This document shows positions 56,133 to 64,000 of a DNA stretch of 64,000 nt, in pieces. The stretch's first letter is position 1, and each line of letters starts with the position of its first letter. The stretch lies in the NCBI RefSeq assembly GCF_020905335.1, contig NZ_JAJJMN010000001.1:2914001-2978000 (forward strand), given 5' to 3'. Source of the stretch: Flavobacterium lipolyticum (lineage in GTDB: Bacteria > Bacteroidota > Bacteroidia > Flavobacteriales > Flavobacteriaceae). The position numbers were made by a program, and so were the translations under genes. Below the pieces are notes generated by a model. That model had not been told where the DNA came from. It searched no databases and was given only the letters and a program-made list of their open reading frames with translations.

Positions 56133-59100
56133 ATGAAGAAAATGACTATGATGAAAGCCCGAACGGCATCTCTATTTTATTTAAAACGGACTTTGAAGGT
56201 CAAACTAACCGCATTTTTAATTATTGCTTCAATATGTGATGCTCAATCCGAAAACTACGATCGAAATACTAAAATTTCGAAAGAGCTTCCCCTTTATGGC
56301 CTTATGGGAAAAAGTACAGACCAAAAGAAGGTTGAGGGTGTCGTAAAAGACAATAAAGGCATGCCTTTGACCGGAGTGACAGTTTCAGTCAACGGTAGTA
56401 AACAGGGAACAGTTACTAATTTTGACGGTAAATATGAAATTGCTGTAAATGAAGGTGATGTAGTAAGTTTTAGTTTTGTAGGTTTCGAAACTAAAACTAT
56501 TAAGATTACCAATCAGGTTTTACTTAATGTTACTCTAGAACCCAGTACTAATAAACTGGACGAGCTTGTTCTGGTAGGGTATGGAAAGATGTCCCGGGAT
56601 AAAATTACCGGTGCTGTAACAAAATTGGATACCAAAGTATTAAAGAATACACAAAATGTATCTTTTGCAGATGCGTTGATTGGAGTTGTTCCCGGGTTAT
56701 TTGTACAGGAAAATTTTGCCTCTCCGGATGCACCGCCTTCTATTTTATTAAGAGGTATTGGCTCGATAAGCGCCAGTACAGACCCTCTGATTGTTGTTGA
56801 TGGTGTTCAGATGCCCAGATCAGGATTGGGGGCTTTTGCCTTAAATGCTGCAGACATACAGGAAATTAGTGTTTTAAAAGATGCGGCATCAACCTCGATT
56901 TACGGATCTAAAGGAACCAATGGAGTCATAATGATCACTACAAAAAGAGGAAATAGGAATAACAGGCTGCAGGTTACTTTTAATACCAGACTTGGAGTGA
57001 AAACAGCAGATCAATCATTCACCAACGACTTGATGACTGGTTCTCAGAAATTAGACTTTGAAGAATCACTGGGTTTTTATAAAACAAATCCGGCATTACT
57101 TCAAAGCAGAAGGGCATTAGGCAAAAATGTAAATTGGGCAGATTTGCTTTTAAAGAATGAAGTAAATAGGGAAAATGATATTTCTTTCTCCGGAGGTTCC
57201 GATAAAGCGAATTATTATACTTCTGTAACGTATAATAAGGTCGATAATATTTTTGGGGGTGATTATACAAGATATACGGCAAGCACTCGAATCGATTTTG
57301 ATTTGGGTCGTAAATTAAAAGTTGGATTTTCAGGAAATTTTGGAAATGTAAAGGACGTGAATAAACGTACCGTAGGTTCTCCTTTTTCAAATGCATTTAT
57401 GTTAAACCCATGGTTGAGTTTTCTTGATAATAAAGGAAATCCGTTAAGGCTTTTGGATGTTGGCAGTGCTGCGGGAGTTCCATACAATCCATTATTTGTA
57501 AGAGATAATACAATTGTAAATTCCAATCGAAAAAATATTGGAGGAAGTGTAAATTTGACTTATACACCTTTCAAATGGTTAAGTTTGAATGGAGTTTTAG
57601 GAGCTAATTATAATAACTCAAAGGGTAGTACTTTTGAGAAAGTACTTGTAAAAGGCGGAACACTAACCAGTTCTAGTGGTGATAACAATAACTATACAGC
57701 TACGCTAACAGCTACTATAGCAAAGAAATTTGAAAAACATAGTTTTGACTTAGTATTGGGTAATGAAGTTAATGAATATGAAACCAACAGTCTTTCTGTA
57801 CTGGCTAATACTTTTAATTCTGATGCTATACAAATCATAAGCGCCGCAAAAACGATCACTTCAGCTACAGAACAAAAATCACAGGCGGGTTCGTTGTCGT
57901 ATTTTTCACGACTAAATTATAACTTTGATAATACTTATAACCTGTCATTATCCTTTAGAAGAGATGGTTCCTCCCGTTTTGGAGCGAATAACAAATATGC
58001 CAATTTCTGGTCAGTTGGTACATCCTGGAATGCTTATAAAAATTTATTTAAAGAGAATAAAATCGTAAGTTCTTTAAAATTCCGTGCCAGTATTGGTACT
58101 TCAGGAAATGACTTTATTGGAGATTTTGCTTCCCAATCCTTATATAGTTACTCTAGTCTATACGTTTATGCAGGTAGCACCGTGCCATATCTGTCACGCG
58201 GAGAAAACCCAAATTTAACCTGGGAGAAGAATTATAATAAGAACTTCGGTATTGATTACGGATTGTTTAATAATCGTATTTCCGGAACTGTTGATTATTA
58301 TATCAGAGATACCAGAGATCTATTAAACAATAAGCCAGTTCCGTTAACTTCAGGTTTTAAAGAGTTAATCTCTAATATCGGAAACTTTAGAAATGAGGGG
58401 GTTGAGATTAGTCTTCATACTGTAAATTTAAAAGGCAAAGATTTTAACTGGACCACTGATTTTAATATTGCTTTGAATAAGGGAACAGTTTTGGCCTTGT
58501 CCGACAAGAAAGATATTATTAACAATGCGGGATCTACCGTATTCCAGGAAGGAAGTGCTATACGATCTTTTTATATTGCAGATTGGGCTGGTGTTAATCC
58601 GGTCACAGGTTTTAATCAGTACAGAACTCAGGATGGAACGCTAGTGGATTACAATACCAATAAAACGACAACCAACCTAACAGCAATTACTAACTTGAGA
58701 CAGGTTAGCAACAAAACTGCTATGCCTAAATATTATGGAGGTTTAACCAATACGTTCAGATACAAACAACTTGACCTGTCAGTCTTGATATCTTATGCTG
58801 GCGGACATTATGTTTTGAATGAAGGAATCTATAATTTATATAACAATCCGGCTTACAATCAAAGTACAGCTGTGCTTAATGCTTGGAAAAATTCCGGAGA
58901 TCAGTCAAATATAGCTGTAAGACAAGTGAATACAGTTACCCCTACAGCATTCCTAGAGTCGGACTACAAAAATTCTACTCAATTTTTAGAGAATGCGAGT
59001 TACATTAAATTGAAAAACTTGGCTCTGGGATATACACTTCAAAAAAATGTTTTAGAGAAAACAGGAATCGAAAGTCTAAGAATTTATGTTCAGGGACAAA

Positions 59101-59222
59101 ATCTTTTTACCAAAACGGCTGTAACCTATATTGATCCGGAATATGCCACTGCGGCTGGAGGCATTGGACTTTCTTCATTCATTGTGAGAGCGTATTCTCT
59201 TGGATTTAATGCTAGTTTCTAA
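56133..59222 (+). CDS. SusC/RagA-like TonB-linked transporter, second locus
   Basis: The 1029-residue protein has a long N-terminal export region (about residues 1-40, with a hydrophobic LTAFLIIASICDAQ). A carboxypeptidase-D regulatory-like domain (KVEGVVKDNKGMPLTGVTVSVN..., residues 65-145) follows. The plug contains ELVLVGYGKMSRDKITGAV, PSILLRGIGSIS and PLIVVDGVQMPRSG. A barrel ending YSLGFNASF completes it. The extended N-terminus before the domain is typical of the SusC group with a longer signal region. It is followed by SusD, an amidohydrolase and a thioredoxin, not by glycosidases, so the cargo may not be a glycan. Confidence 0.93.
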   Translation: MKKMTMMKARTASLFYLKRTLKVKLTAFLIIASICDAQSENYDRNTKISKELPLYGLMGKSTDQKKVEGVVKDNKGMPLTGVTVSVNGSKQGTVTNFDGKYEIAVNEGDVVSFSFVGFETKTIKITNQVLLNVTLEPSTNKLDELVLVGYGKMSRDKITGAVTKLDTKVLKNTQNVSFADALIGVVPGLFVQENFASPDAPPSILLRGIGSISASTDPLIVVDGVQMPRSGLGAFALNAADIQEISVLKDAASTSIYGSKGTNGVIMITTKRGNRNNRLQVTFNTRLGVKTADQSFTNDLMTGSQKLDFEESLGFYKTNPALLQSRRALGKNVNWADLLLKNEVNRENDISFSGGSDKANYYTSVTYNKVDNIFGGDYTRYTASTRIDFDLGRKLKVGFSGNFGNVKDVNKRTVGSPFSNAFMLNPWLSFLDNKGNPLRLLDVGSAAGVPYNPLFVRDNTIVNSNRKNIGGSVNLTYTPFKWLSLNGVLGANYNNSKGSTFEKVLVKGGTLTSSSGDNNNYTATLTATIAKKFEKHSFDLVLGNEVNEYETNSLSVLANTFNSDAIQIISAAKTITSATEQKSQAGSLSYFSRLNYNFDNTYNLSLSFRRDGSSRFGANNKYANFWSVGTSWNAYKNLFKENKIVSSLKFRASIGTSGNDFIGDFASQSLYSYSSLYVYAGSTVPYLSRGENPNLTWEKNYNKNFGIDYGLFNNRISGTVDYYIRDTRDLLNNKPVPLTSGFKELISNIGNFRNEGVEISLHTVNLKGKDFNWTTDFNIALNKGTVLALSDKKDIINNAGSTVFQEGSAIRSFYIADWAGVNPVTGFNQYRTQDGTLVDYNTNKTTTNLTAITNLRQVSNKTAMPKYYGGLTNTFRYKQLDLSVLISYAGGHYVLNEGIYNLYNNPAYNQSTAVLNAWKNSGDQSNIAVRQVNTVTPTAFLESDYKNSTQFLENASYIKLKNLALGYTLQKNVLEKTGIESLRIYVQGQNLFTKTAVTYIDPEYATAAGGIGLSSFIVRAYSLGFNASF

Positions 59223-59320
59223 TAAAAAAGGATCACAAAATATATTGTTATAAACGTTTATCCGCTAACAATAATGATAAAAGAATTTTTATTCAACAGA
59301 AAAAAAATGAAGAACAACAT

Positions 59321-60721
59321 ATGAAGACAAATATAAAATTATTTTTTACGGCAGTGATAGTTACTTTTTTTAGCAGCTGCTCTAATGATATTATCAACAA
59401 AGAACCTCTGGATCAATTGGCTCCGGAAACACTTTTTCAGACAGAAGGCGGTTTCAGAAGTGCCTTAGACGGCGTTTATGCCGTTATGAAACAAGATTTT
59501 TACGGGTATTATTTTGGAATTTATACTATTCCGGAAGCTATTAGTGACGATCTTTTAGGTTCTGCAAATTCAAAAGATTTTTCTTTCGATAACAGTTTAG
59601 GCGCCATGTACCCGTTGGCGTACAATAGTGCAACCGGTAATGTAGAGGGATTTTGGAGAATTTCTTATCAGGCTATTAATAATGTGAATACGATTATCAA
59701 GATGGCAAGAGCAAGTTCATTACCCAATAAAGATGCTTTTTTGGGAGAAGCCTTAGGTATAAGAGCACTACTATACTATAATTTATACCGCTTTTATTCA
59801 CCAGCTTATAGTATTGATAAAAAAGCATTATCGGTACCCTATCGATTTGAAACGGATAAATTATTAGATGTAAAACCCAGGAGCACTTCAGCCGAAGTGA
59901 TTCAGTTTATTCAGGCCGATTTGAATGAAGCAGCAGCTTTAGCTACCAATACAGTTAACTCCTACAGAATTTCTAAGACGGCTATTTATGCATTGTCAGC
60001 CCGTGTATGTCATGAGACAGCTGATTACAAAAATGCAATTGTATACAGTAATCTGGCATTAACAGATGCGAGATATAAATTAGATAACACACTGGCTGCT
60101 TTGCAAAAGGAATGGGATAAGGACGATTCTGGTGAAATTATTTTCAGAATACGTTTTGAAAATACTGAAATGGGACAAAATGCGGCACTTTTTGCCATAC
60201 CGGTTCTTTCAAGTTATCCCTATTTAGTATCGACCGATTTAATCAATCTTTACGATAAAACTAAAGATTTACGATTTACAGTATATTTTAAAAATCATCC
60301 TACCATCTCAAACAGTTATTATCCTAAAAAACAAGCAGGAACCCGAACCACAACTGCCTCGGCATCAGATCCCGGTAATATAGATTTAAAACTAATGAGA
60401 GTACCTGAACTATACTTAATATTGGCAGAATCATACTTACAGGGTAGTGACAATGCATCGGCATTAATTAACCTTAATAAATTAAGAAATGCCAGAGGTT
60501 TAGGAAATTATACAGGGACCGATCTGGGTAAAGAAATTTTAAACGAGAGAAGAAGAGAATTAGCCTTTGAAGGCTTTAGATTTACCGATCTTAAAAGACT
60601 TGGATTAGGTTTTAAAAGAGCAGACGGTACTGGTTTATTGGCGAATGCTAACCGATTTGCATTGCCTATTCCACAAACTGAAATAGATCGTTCCGGGATT
60701 GCACAAAATCCGGGATATTAA
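59321..60721 (+). CDS. SusD/RagB-like surface lipoprotein, second locus
   Basis: The 466-residue protein has a lipobox (FFSSC, Cys near residue 20) followed by SNDIINKEPLDQLAPETLFQTEGGFRSALDGVYA, a standard RagB/SusD opening. Typical features downstream are YNLYRFYSPAYS, LMRVPELYLILAESYLQG and LNKLRNARGL. The C-terminal block ILNERRRELAFEGFRFTDLKRLG and the PIPQTEIDRS.IAQNPGY end complete the family pattern. It lies about 100 bp after its SusC partner and ends the importer pair. Confidence 0.94.
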   Translation: MKTNIKLFFTAVIVTFFSSCSNDIINKEPLDQLAPETLFQTEGGFRSALDGVYAVMKQDFYGYYFGIYTIPEAISDDLLGSANSKDFSFDNSLGAMYPLAYNSATGNVEGFWRISYQAINNVNTIIKMARASSLPNKDAFLGEALGIRALLYYNLYRFYSPAYSIDKKALSVPYRFETDKLLDVKPRSTSAEVIQFIQADLNEAAALATNTVNSYRISKTAIYALSARVCHETADYKNAIVYSNLALTDARYKLDNTLAALQKEWDKDDSGEIIFRIRFENTEMGQNAALFAIPVLSSYPYLVSTDLINLYDKTKDLRFTVYFKNHPTISNSYYPKKQAGTRTTTASASDPGNIDLKLMRVPELYLILAESYLQGSDNASALINLNKLRNARGLGNYTGTDLGKEILNERRRELAFEGFRFTDLKRLGLGFKRADGTGLLANANRFALPIPQTEIDRSGIAQNPGY

Positions 60722-60808
60722 TGCCGATATTTTAGGAGGAAGTAATGTTCCTATTTGAATACTACCTCCTATTCAACAGTTTTAACAATGGTATAAAATC
60801 CTTTTTAA

Positions 60809-62065
60809 ATGAAAAAGAAACGAGTCCTTATTTTATGGTTTGTATTACTTACTACGATAGTTGGACATTCACAAAGCAAACCAACGCAAGCTAAACTAAA
60901 ACCTAAATTAACCATACTAAAGAATGGATTTATTTTTGACGATAATTTTGGGCTAAAGACTGGCAGTATCATAATTGAAGACAATCAAATTATAGATTTA
61001 TTGTATACGAATGATCTTAGTAAATATCCGGAAGCCACAATAATTGATATCACTAGAAAATTTGTGATGCCGGGATTAATAGATACGCACGTTCATCTGG
61101 CAACAGTTCCTAATCTCACTAGAGAAAAGAGTAATAAATACATGGAGGATCAGCTTTCTAAAATGATTTATGCCGGTATAACAACAGTTAGGGATATGAC
61201 AGGAAATGCAATTATCCTTGCCGATTACAAGCAAGTGAGTGCCCTGAATCAACTGCCGGCGCCTTCCATTTTTTACGCAGCTCAGTTTGCGGGACCAGAT
61301 TATTTTAATTTAGTGAGAAAGCATACTACAGAAAAAGATACTCCGTGGCAACGTACTATTACAGATACAACAAATATTAAAATAGTTGTGGCAGCAGCAA
61401 AAGGAGCAGGTGTGAGCGGAATAAAGATCTATAATGATTTAAGTGCCCGCATGATAAAAAAAATTGTAAAAGAAGCAAAAAAGCAGGGATTACAGAGCTG
61501 GAGCCATGCGGCAGTATTCCCAGCTACGCCAACCGATGTTGCCAATGCCAAAGTGAATTCGATGTCACATGCCTTTGATATAGCCTATGGCTTTTCTTCA
61601 GGGAAAATGGATCACTCAAAAAAAATACCTGCCATCGATACTATAAAAATGGACAAGTTATTACTCTTGATGAAAGCAAATAATGTGATACTGGATCCGA
61701 CCAATTATCTGGCAAACAACAATAAACTTTTTGATGGGATGAAAATAACTAAAAGAGCTCACGAACTCGGTGTTAAGATATCTACAGGAACAGATTGGCC
61801 TTATTTATTCGAAAAAGACAATAGTGTCCCATTGTTCAAAGAGATAAAAATATTGACAGACAGCTGTGGTTTTACCAACAAAGATGTTCTCATAAGTGCT
61901 ACGCGAATTGGGGCAGAAAGTATTGGAGTACAAGACAGAGGGAGCATAGCTATAGGCAAACGTGCAGACCTTTATGTAATCAATTCAAATCCTTTACAGA
62001 ATATTGAAAATTTGAAAGATGGCTTTATGACCATTAAATCGGGGATCATTTATACGAAAGAATAA
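60809..62065 (+). CDS. Secreted metal-dependent amidohydrolase
   Basis: The 418-residue protein has a signal peptide (ILWFVLLTTIVGHSQ). The amidohydrolase fold shows the metal motif HVHL in VMPGLIDTHVHLATV (near residue 95), later metal-ligand histidines in WSHAAVFP and SMSHAFDIAYG, and the catalytic Asp in GTDWPYLFE near residue 330. The SVGAxAIGxxADLYVIN-type C-terminal strand (GSIAIGKRADLYVINSNPL) completes the barrel partner. Relatives include prolidase and imidazolonepropionase-like enzymes, which hydrolyse C-N bonds. It is co-directional with SusCD, so it may process the imported compound in the periplasm. Confidence 0.87.
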   Translation: MKKKRVLILWFVLLTTIVGHSQSKPTQAKLKPKLTILKNGFIFDDNFGLKTGSIIIEDNQIIDLLYTNDLSKYPEATIIDITRKFVMPGLIDTHVHLATVPNLTREKSNKYMEDQLSKMIYAGITTVRDMTGNAIILADYKQVSALNQLPAPSIFYAAQFAGPDYFNLVRKHTTEKDTPWQRTITDTTNIKIVVAAAKGAGVSGIKIYNDLSARMIKKIVKEAKKQGLQSWSHAAVFPATPTDVANAKVNSMSHAFDIAYGFSSGKMDHSKKIPAIDTIKMDKLLLLMKANNVILDPTNYLANNNKLFDGMKITKRAHELGVKISTGTDWPYLFEKDNSVPLFKEIKILTDSCGFTNKDVLISATRIGAESIGVQDRGSIAIGKRADLYVINSNPLQNIENLKDGFMTIKSGIIYTKE

Positions 62066-62120
62066 TTTTCAAAAAGGTTCCAATGAATAATTATAAAATA
62101 AAGTTTAAAAGAAAAATCTA

Positions 62121-63152
62121 ATGAAGAAATGGTATTGTTTAAGAATTATAGTTTTTATTCTTAGTATAAATTGCTTTGCACAGAAAAGCACAAAAGACTA
62201 TGTACGTTTGTCCGGAAAAATTACAGATAAAAATTCAGATTCTTTGCTTGTTTTCAAGAACAGAACTAAAATTAAAAGAATTAATGTTAATAAAGACGGT
62301 TCTTTCTCTGACACTCTGAGAATAAAAGAAGGTTACTATGGACTATTTGATGGTAAAGAACAAGGTTTCTTTTATCTTAAAAATGGTTACAATCTGAAAA
62401 TTACTTTTGATACCAAACAATGGGATGAAACAATGACCTTTAAAGGTGATGGTGAGATACCTAATACTTATTTATTTAAGAAAGCACTGTATACTGAAAA
62501 AGCTACTGCGGATAAGTCTATATTTAAATTAGAAAATGCAGAATTTACGGCAAAAATAGATGAAATTGTGGTAGGTTATCAAAAACTTCTTGTAAATACA
62601 AAAGGTTTGGAAGCTTCTTTTATTGCTCTTGAAAAAAAGGATCTCGAAGAATTTAAGAAAAGCTGCATGGTCAGATATAACAAAACTACCGGATTAAAAA
62701 AGCATCAGCAAGAGATTCTTCCAAAAGGAAAAGTTTCGCCAAAATTCTTTAATTACGAGAATTACGACGGTACTAAAACTTCTCTGGATGATTTTAAAGG
62801 TAAGTTTGTTTATATTGATTTATGGGCAACCTGGTGCGGACCATGTAAAAAAGAAATTCCTTTTCTTAAAACTGTTGAAAAAGAATTTCATGATCAAAAT
62901 ATAGCGTTTGTGAGTATTTCTACCGATCGCGTAAAAGATCACGATAAATGGAAAAAAATGGTGACTGGTCTTCAGTTAACCGGAGTACAATTGTTTGCCA
63001 ATGGAGATACTTCTTTTGAGGCTGCCTACGAAGTAAATAATATTCCACGATTTATTTTAATCGATCCGCAGGGTAATATTGTGGATCCAAATGCTCCAAG
63101 ACCATCTGAAGATCGATTAAAAGTAGTACTAAAAGAAGCTGGTGTTCACTAG
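62121..63152 (+). CDS. Secreted TlpA/ResA-like thioredoxin
   Basis: The 343-residue protein has a signal peptide (IIVFILSINCFAQ). A DUF4369-like beta domain covers residues 25-115, followed by a helical linker and a C-terminal thioredoxin fold. The redox centre is WATWCGPCKKE near residue 236 and the cis-Pro is NNIPRF near residue 308. It follows the amidohydrolase by 55 bp, with no terminator in between. TlpA-like proteins are frequent at the ends of SusCD operons with non-glycan cargo; the exact role is unknown. Confidence 0.88.
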   Translation: MKKWYCLRIIVFILSINCFAQKSTKDYVRLSGKITDKNSDSLLVFKNRTKIKRINVNKDGSFSDTLRIKEGYYGLFDGKEQGFFYLKNGYNLKITFDTKQWDETMTFKGDGEIPNTYLFKKALYTEKATADKSIFKLENAEFTAKIDEIVVGYQKLLVNTKGLEASFIALEKKDLEEFKKSCMVRYNKTTGLKKHQQEILPKGKVSPKFFNYENYDGTKTSLDDFKGKFVYIDLWATWCGPCKKEIPFLKTVEKEFHDQNIAFVSISTDRVKDHDKWKKMVTGLQLTGVQLFANGDTSFEAAYEVNNIPRFILIDPQGNIVDPNAPRPSEDRLKVVLKEAGVH

Positions 63153-63169
63153 TTTATTTTGTAAAGAGA

Positions 63170-64000
63170 TTACATCATTTTGCCTTCTTTGACATATTCT
63201 TTTTTAATCCCTTGAAGAAGATGATGAAGATTAATATTTTCGTTTTGATCTTCTAATGTTCGCAGACAGGCATATTGAATAATGTTCACAATATTAGCAC
63301 CGGTAATCTCGTATTTTTTTGAAATTTCGCTAAGGTTTACATCCTCAGCAATTTTGATTCCTTTGGGCAGGTTGTTCTCCCAAAGCTGTAAACGCTCACG
63401 GGAAGAAGGCACTTCGAATTCAATTATGGATTGAAATCTTCGGGTAAAGGCTGTATCAATATTGGTTTTAAAATTAGAGGCCAGAATAACCAGTCCGGGA
63501 TGATTTTCTATACGTTGCAGCAGGTACGAAACTTCCTGATTGGCATATTTATCATGGGCATCTCTTACATTGGTTCTTTTCCCGAAAACGGCATCGGCTT
63601 CGTCAAAAAAGAGAATCCAGTCTTTATCGGCCGCTTTGTCAAAAAGAGAAGACAGGTTTTTTTCGGTTTCGCCAATGTATTTCGAGATGACCATAGACAA
63701 GTCAATTCGGTAGACATCTCTCTGTGTATATTTTCCAAGAAGTGAGGCCGTAAGGGTTTTCCCGGTTCCCGGTGCACCATAAAACATGACTCTGAAACCT
63801 GGTTTAATTGTGGCTTTCATGTTCCATTCGTGGAGCAGAATCTCATTAAATTTAAGCCAGGTTTCTATTTCTTTAATCTGATTTAAAGTCGAAGAATTGA
63901 GCACCAGATCGTTCCAGTCTAATGCGGTTTCAATTAGCTGAGCAGGGAAAATACTGCTTAGCTGAGGTTTTAGGATTTTTCCGGTGATGAATTTTTCAAT
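63170..64000 (-). CDS. AAA+ ATPase of extracellular contractile injection system type (partial)
   Basis: The visible 276 residues are open to the window edge, so the N-terminus lies beyond it. The internal ATG at 63904 is not the start, because the frame continues upstream with coding-like sequence. Walker A is GAPGTGKT, Walker B is WILFFDEADAVFG, sensor 1 is LVILASNF and the arginine fingers are TAFTRRF. This is the AAA+ type (Afp15-like) found in extracellular contractile injection systems and related phage-tail-like particles, where it aids assembly. The gene is convergent with the second SusCD operon. If correct, the rest of such a locus should lie to the right. Confidence 0.8.
   Translation of the reverse strand: MEKFITGKILKPQLSSIFPAQLIETALDWNDLVLNSSTLNQIKEIETWLKFNEILLHEWNMKATIKPGFRVMFYGAPGTGKTLTASLLGKYTQRDVYRIDLSMVISKYIGETEKNLSSLFDKAADKDWILFFDEADAVFGKRTNVRDAHDKYANQEVSYLLQRIENHPGLVILASNFKTNIDTAFTRRFQSIIEFEVPSSRERLQLWENNLPKGIKIAEDVNLSEISKKYEITGANIVNIIQYACLRTLEDQNENINLHHLLQGIKKEYVKEGKMM

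Overview
The window is AT-rich DNA from a member of the Bacteroidota, most likely Flavobacterium or a close relative. The evidence is two SusC/SusD pairs, GH92/GH125/GH97 enzymes, TTG-N(18-21)-TAnnTTTG promoters, a few TTG starts and several families of hairpin-rich intergenic repeats. Everything here was read from the sequence; no database search was run.

Layout. 0-5.1 kb holds housekeeping and orphan genes: the start of an App1-like gene, a YegS-type lipid kinase, a three-unit tandem repeat, a FemAB/GNAT-like protein, a DUF1761 membrane protein, a secreted LRR protein and a small conserved protein. 5.7-26.6 kb is a polysaccharide utilisation locus whose enzymes fit high-mannose N-glycan breakdown: GH97, phosphomannose isomerase, a LacI regulator, SusC/SusD, a shortened GH2 beta-mannosidase, two GH92 alpha-mannosidases, a GH125 alpha-1,6-mannosidase, a ROK sugar kinase and a glycosylasparaginase. 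A 20-bp palindrome with a CG centre lies before GH97, lacI and susC and is the likely LacI operator.

27.4-37.8 kb is mixed: DUF4494, an S24-type repressor lacking the usual serine, a 568-aa unknown protein, an outer-membrane barrel, an exported Ppx/GppA-like protein with 28 TTG repeats just upstream, a methyltransferase and an M13 peptidase. 38.4-46.8 kb is an accessory region ending at an initiator tRNA-fMet. It holds an unlisted Cys-rich double-glycine peptide with a thioredoxin-like neighbour, gene cassettes separated by three copies of one repeat, and a second run of single-gene cassettes separated by integron-like inverted-repeat elements. Inside that run is a tightly coupled ATPase plus small-protein pair that could be an undescribed defence system. 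Fragments of the tRNA 3' end recur in this region.

46.9-64 kb holds a DUF4269 protein and GT39 transferase pair, a large unknown secreted protein, a gene relic, a TonB-type barrel divergent from a LytS/LytTR two-component system, and a second SusC/SusD operon with an amidohydrolase and a TlpA-like thioredoxin. At the right edge is an AAA+ ATPase of the type found in extracellular contractile injection systems.
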